Made by a program: the position numbers and the translations under genes. Below are positions 4,770 to 5,419 of a DNA stretch of 5,419 nucleotides, piece after piece (position 1 is the first letter of the stretch; every line of letters begins with the position of its first letter). The DNA is taken from NCBI GenBank assembly GCA_900551655.1, contig URWM01000124.1, forward strand, positions 1 through 5,419, read 5' to 3'. The notes beneath the pieces are model-generated. The model saw only the letters and a program-made list of their open reading frames with translations, was not told where the DNA came from and did no database searches. The DNA is from an uncultured Collinsella sp. Its GTDB lineage: Bacteria > Actinomycetota > Coriobacteriia > Coriobacteriales > Coriobacteriaceae.

Positions 4770-4812
4770 ACGCGCCTGGCGCGGTCAAAACCGTGCCGGG
4801 CCGCGTTTGTTT
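4770..4812 (+). terminator. Intrinsic terminator after the rubredoxin-fusion gene
   Basis: GGCGCGGT (4778-4785) and ACCGTGCC (4790-4797) pair around CAAA. The stem extends outward through 4770-4777 and 4798-4806 with one bulged C, giving about 16 pairs, followed by T-rich sequence (TTTGTTTGG). It lies 11 bases after the stop, so it should end or thin transcription before the acyl-CoA dehydrogenase gene. Confidence 0.7.
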
Positions 4813-4834
4813 GGTCGGGCAGTATAGCCCGGCC
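4813..4834 (+). promoter_or_regulatory. Second hairpin in the leader of the acyl-CoA dehydrogenase gene
   Basis: GGTCGGGC (4813-4820) pairs with GCCCGGCC (4827-4834), with one G-U pair, around AGTATA. It lies between the terminator and the GGAGG ribosome-binding site (4844-4848). I see no clear separate promoter here, so the gene may depend on read-through, with this stem protecting the processed 5' end. Confidence 0.4.
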
Positions 4835-4856
4835 CCAGTATATGGAGGTTTTATCA

Positions 4857-5377
4857 ATGGATTTTACTCTGTCTAAACAGCAGCAAATGGTCCAGAAGAT
4901 GTACAAGGAGTTTGCTGAAAACGAAGTCAAGCCCCTCGCCAAGAAGGTCGACGCGGAGGAGTACTTCCCCAAGGAGACCGTCGAGAAGATGGCTAAGCTG
5001 GGCATGATGGGCATCTACTTCCCGAAGTCCGTCGGCGGTGCAGGCGGTGACGTCCTGTCCTACGTCATGGCTGTCGAGGAGCTGTCCAAGGTCTGCGGCA
5101 CCACCGGTGTTATCCTGTCCGCCCACACCTCTCTGTGCGCGGCTCCCATCTATGAGAACGGCACCCCCGAGCAGAAGGCCAAGTACCTGCCCAAGCTGTG
5201 CAGCGGCGAGTGGGTCGGCGCGTTCGGCCTGACCGAGCCCGGTGCCGGTACCGACGCTCAGGGCCAGCAGACCTTCGCCGTTGACGAGGGCGACCACTGG
5301 AAGCTGAACGGCTCCAAGATCTTCATCACGAACGCAGGCTTTGCCGATGTGTTCATCATCATTGCCGTCACCGGCTT
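4857..5377 (+). CDS. bcd: Acyl-CoA dehydrogenase, butyryl-CoA dehydrogenase type (N-terminal part)
   Basis: The first 173 codons of a flavoprotein that normally has about 380 residues. It would reduce crotonyl-CoA to butyryl-CoA, or the reverse, with FAD and electron-transfer flavoprotein as partner. The N-terminal helical domain starts at MDFTLSKQQ. The family signature G124-L-T-E127-P-G-A-G-T-D133-A is intact and contacts the flavin, and W-K-L-N-G-S-K-I-F-I-T-N at 148-159 is the next conserved block. The catalytic Glu lies beyond the end. GGAGG (4844-4848) is eight bases before the ATG at 4857. The frame stays open to the window end only because the adapter at 5378-5419 translates in frame (CLLYTSDAADE), so those residues must not be counted. 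Codon use is strongly biased (Lys almost all AAG), fitting a highly expressed fermentation enzyme. The exact chain-length preference is not certain. Confidence 0.9.
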
Positions 5378-5419
5378 CTGTCTCTTATACACATCTGACG
5401 CTGCCGACGAAGGCTTAGG
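5378..5419 (+). other. Nextera sequencing adapter plus index (artefact)
   Basis: 5378-5396 is CTGTCTCTTATACACATCT, the reverse complement of the Tn5 mosaic end used in Nextera libraries. 5397-5410 (GACGCTGCCGACGA) completes the Read 1 adapter. 5411-5418 (AGGCTTAG) is the reverse complement of index CTAAGCCT, known as i5 S508, and 5419 (G) is the next adapter base. This is library read-through, not genome and not a transposon. Confidence 0.98.

Noticed and set aside
4854..5297. Minus-strand 147-codon frame
   Set aside because: Antisense to the acyl-CoA dehydrogenase, whose flavin signature is clear; Leu/Gly-rich shadow translation.
5378..5396. Tn5 mosaic end as evidence of a real transposon insertion
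   Set aside because: It continues into Illumina Read 1 adapter and a known index sequence, so it comes from library preparation.

Overview
The window looks like one end of a draft contig from a GC-rich anaerobic gut actinobacterium, most likely a Collinsella-like member of the Coriobacteriia. This rests on gene content (reverse-rubrerythrin-type rubredoxin, butyryl-CoA-dehydrogenase-like enzyme, iron alcohol dehydrogenase), on codon usage and on Shine-Dalgarno-led starts; it is an inference, since no marker gene is present. The last 42 bases (5378-5419) are not biological. They are Nextera adapter read-through including an index, so genomic sequence ends at 5377.

Layout. 1-1033 (minus strand): a HIRAN-domain protein, a 59-residue protein with an acidic N-terminal and a basic C-terminal part (GTG start), and a metallophosphoesterase cut by the left window edge. 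1034-1455: only one very small ORF, but the densest signal in the window. A 27-residue membrane peptide on the minus strand faces a predicted short RNA on the plus strand, which has its own promoter and terminator hairpin. The peptide's leader is perfectly complementary over 11 + 9 bases to sequence beyond its stop codon, its ribosome-binding site is folded into a hairpin, and a perfect match to the Gram-positive LexA box lies just upstream. Together this looks like a type I toxin-antitoxin locus that may be SOS-controlled. 1456-4064 (minus strand): an aldehyde dehydrogenase and an iron-containing alcohol dehydrogenase in a tight two-gene operon. 4065-4320: an AT-rich divergent control region with two related operator-like palindromes flanking the alcohol dehydrogenase promoter and a good promoter facing right. 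4321-5377 (plus strand): a short protein joining a rubredoxin module to the tail of 3-hydroxybutyryl-CoA dehydrogenase, an intrinsic terminator, and the first 173 codons of an acyl-CoA (butyryl-CoA) dehydrogenase.

How the parts may work together. The alcohol and aldehyde dehydrogenases would interconvert an alcohol, its aldehyde and the acid. The right-hand genes point to crotonyl-CoA/butyryl-CoA redox chemistry with rubredoxin-type electron transfer. However, the rubredoxin-dehydrogenase gene lacks every catalytic residue of the dehydrogenase, and it sits on a contig end that still carries adapter. A genuine fusion and an assembly join must both stay open.
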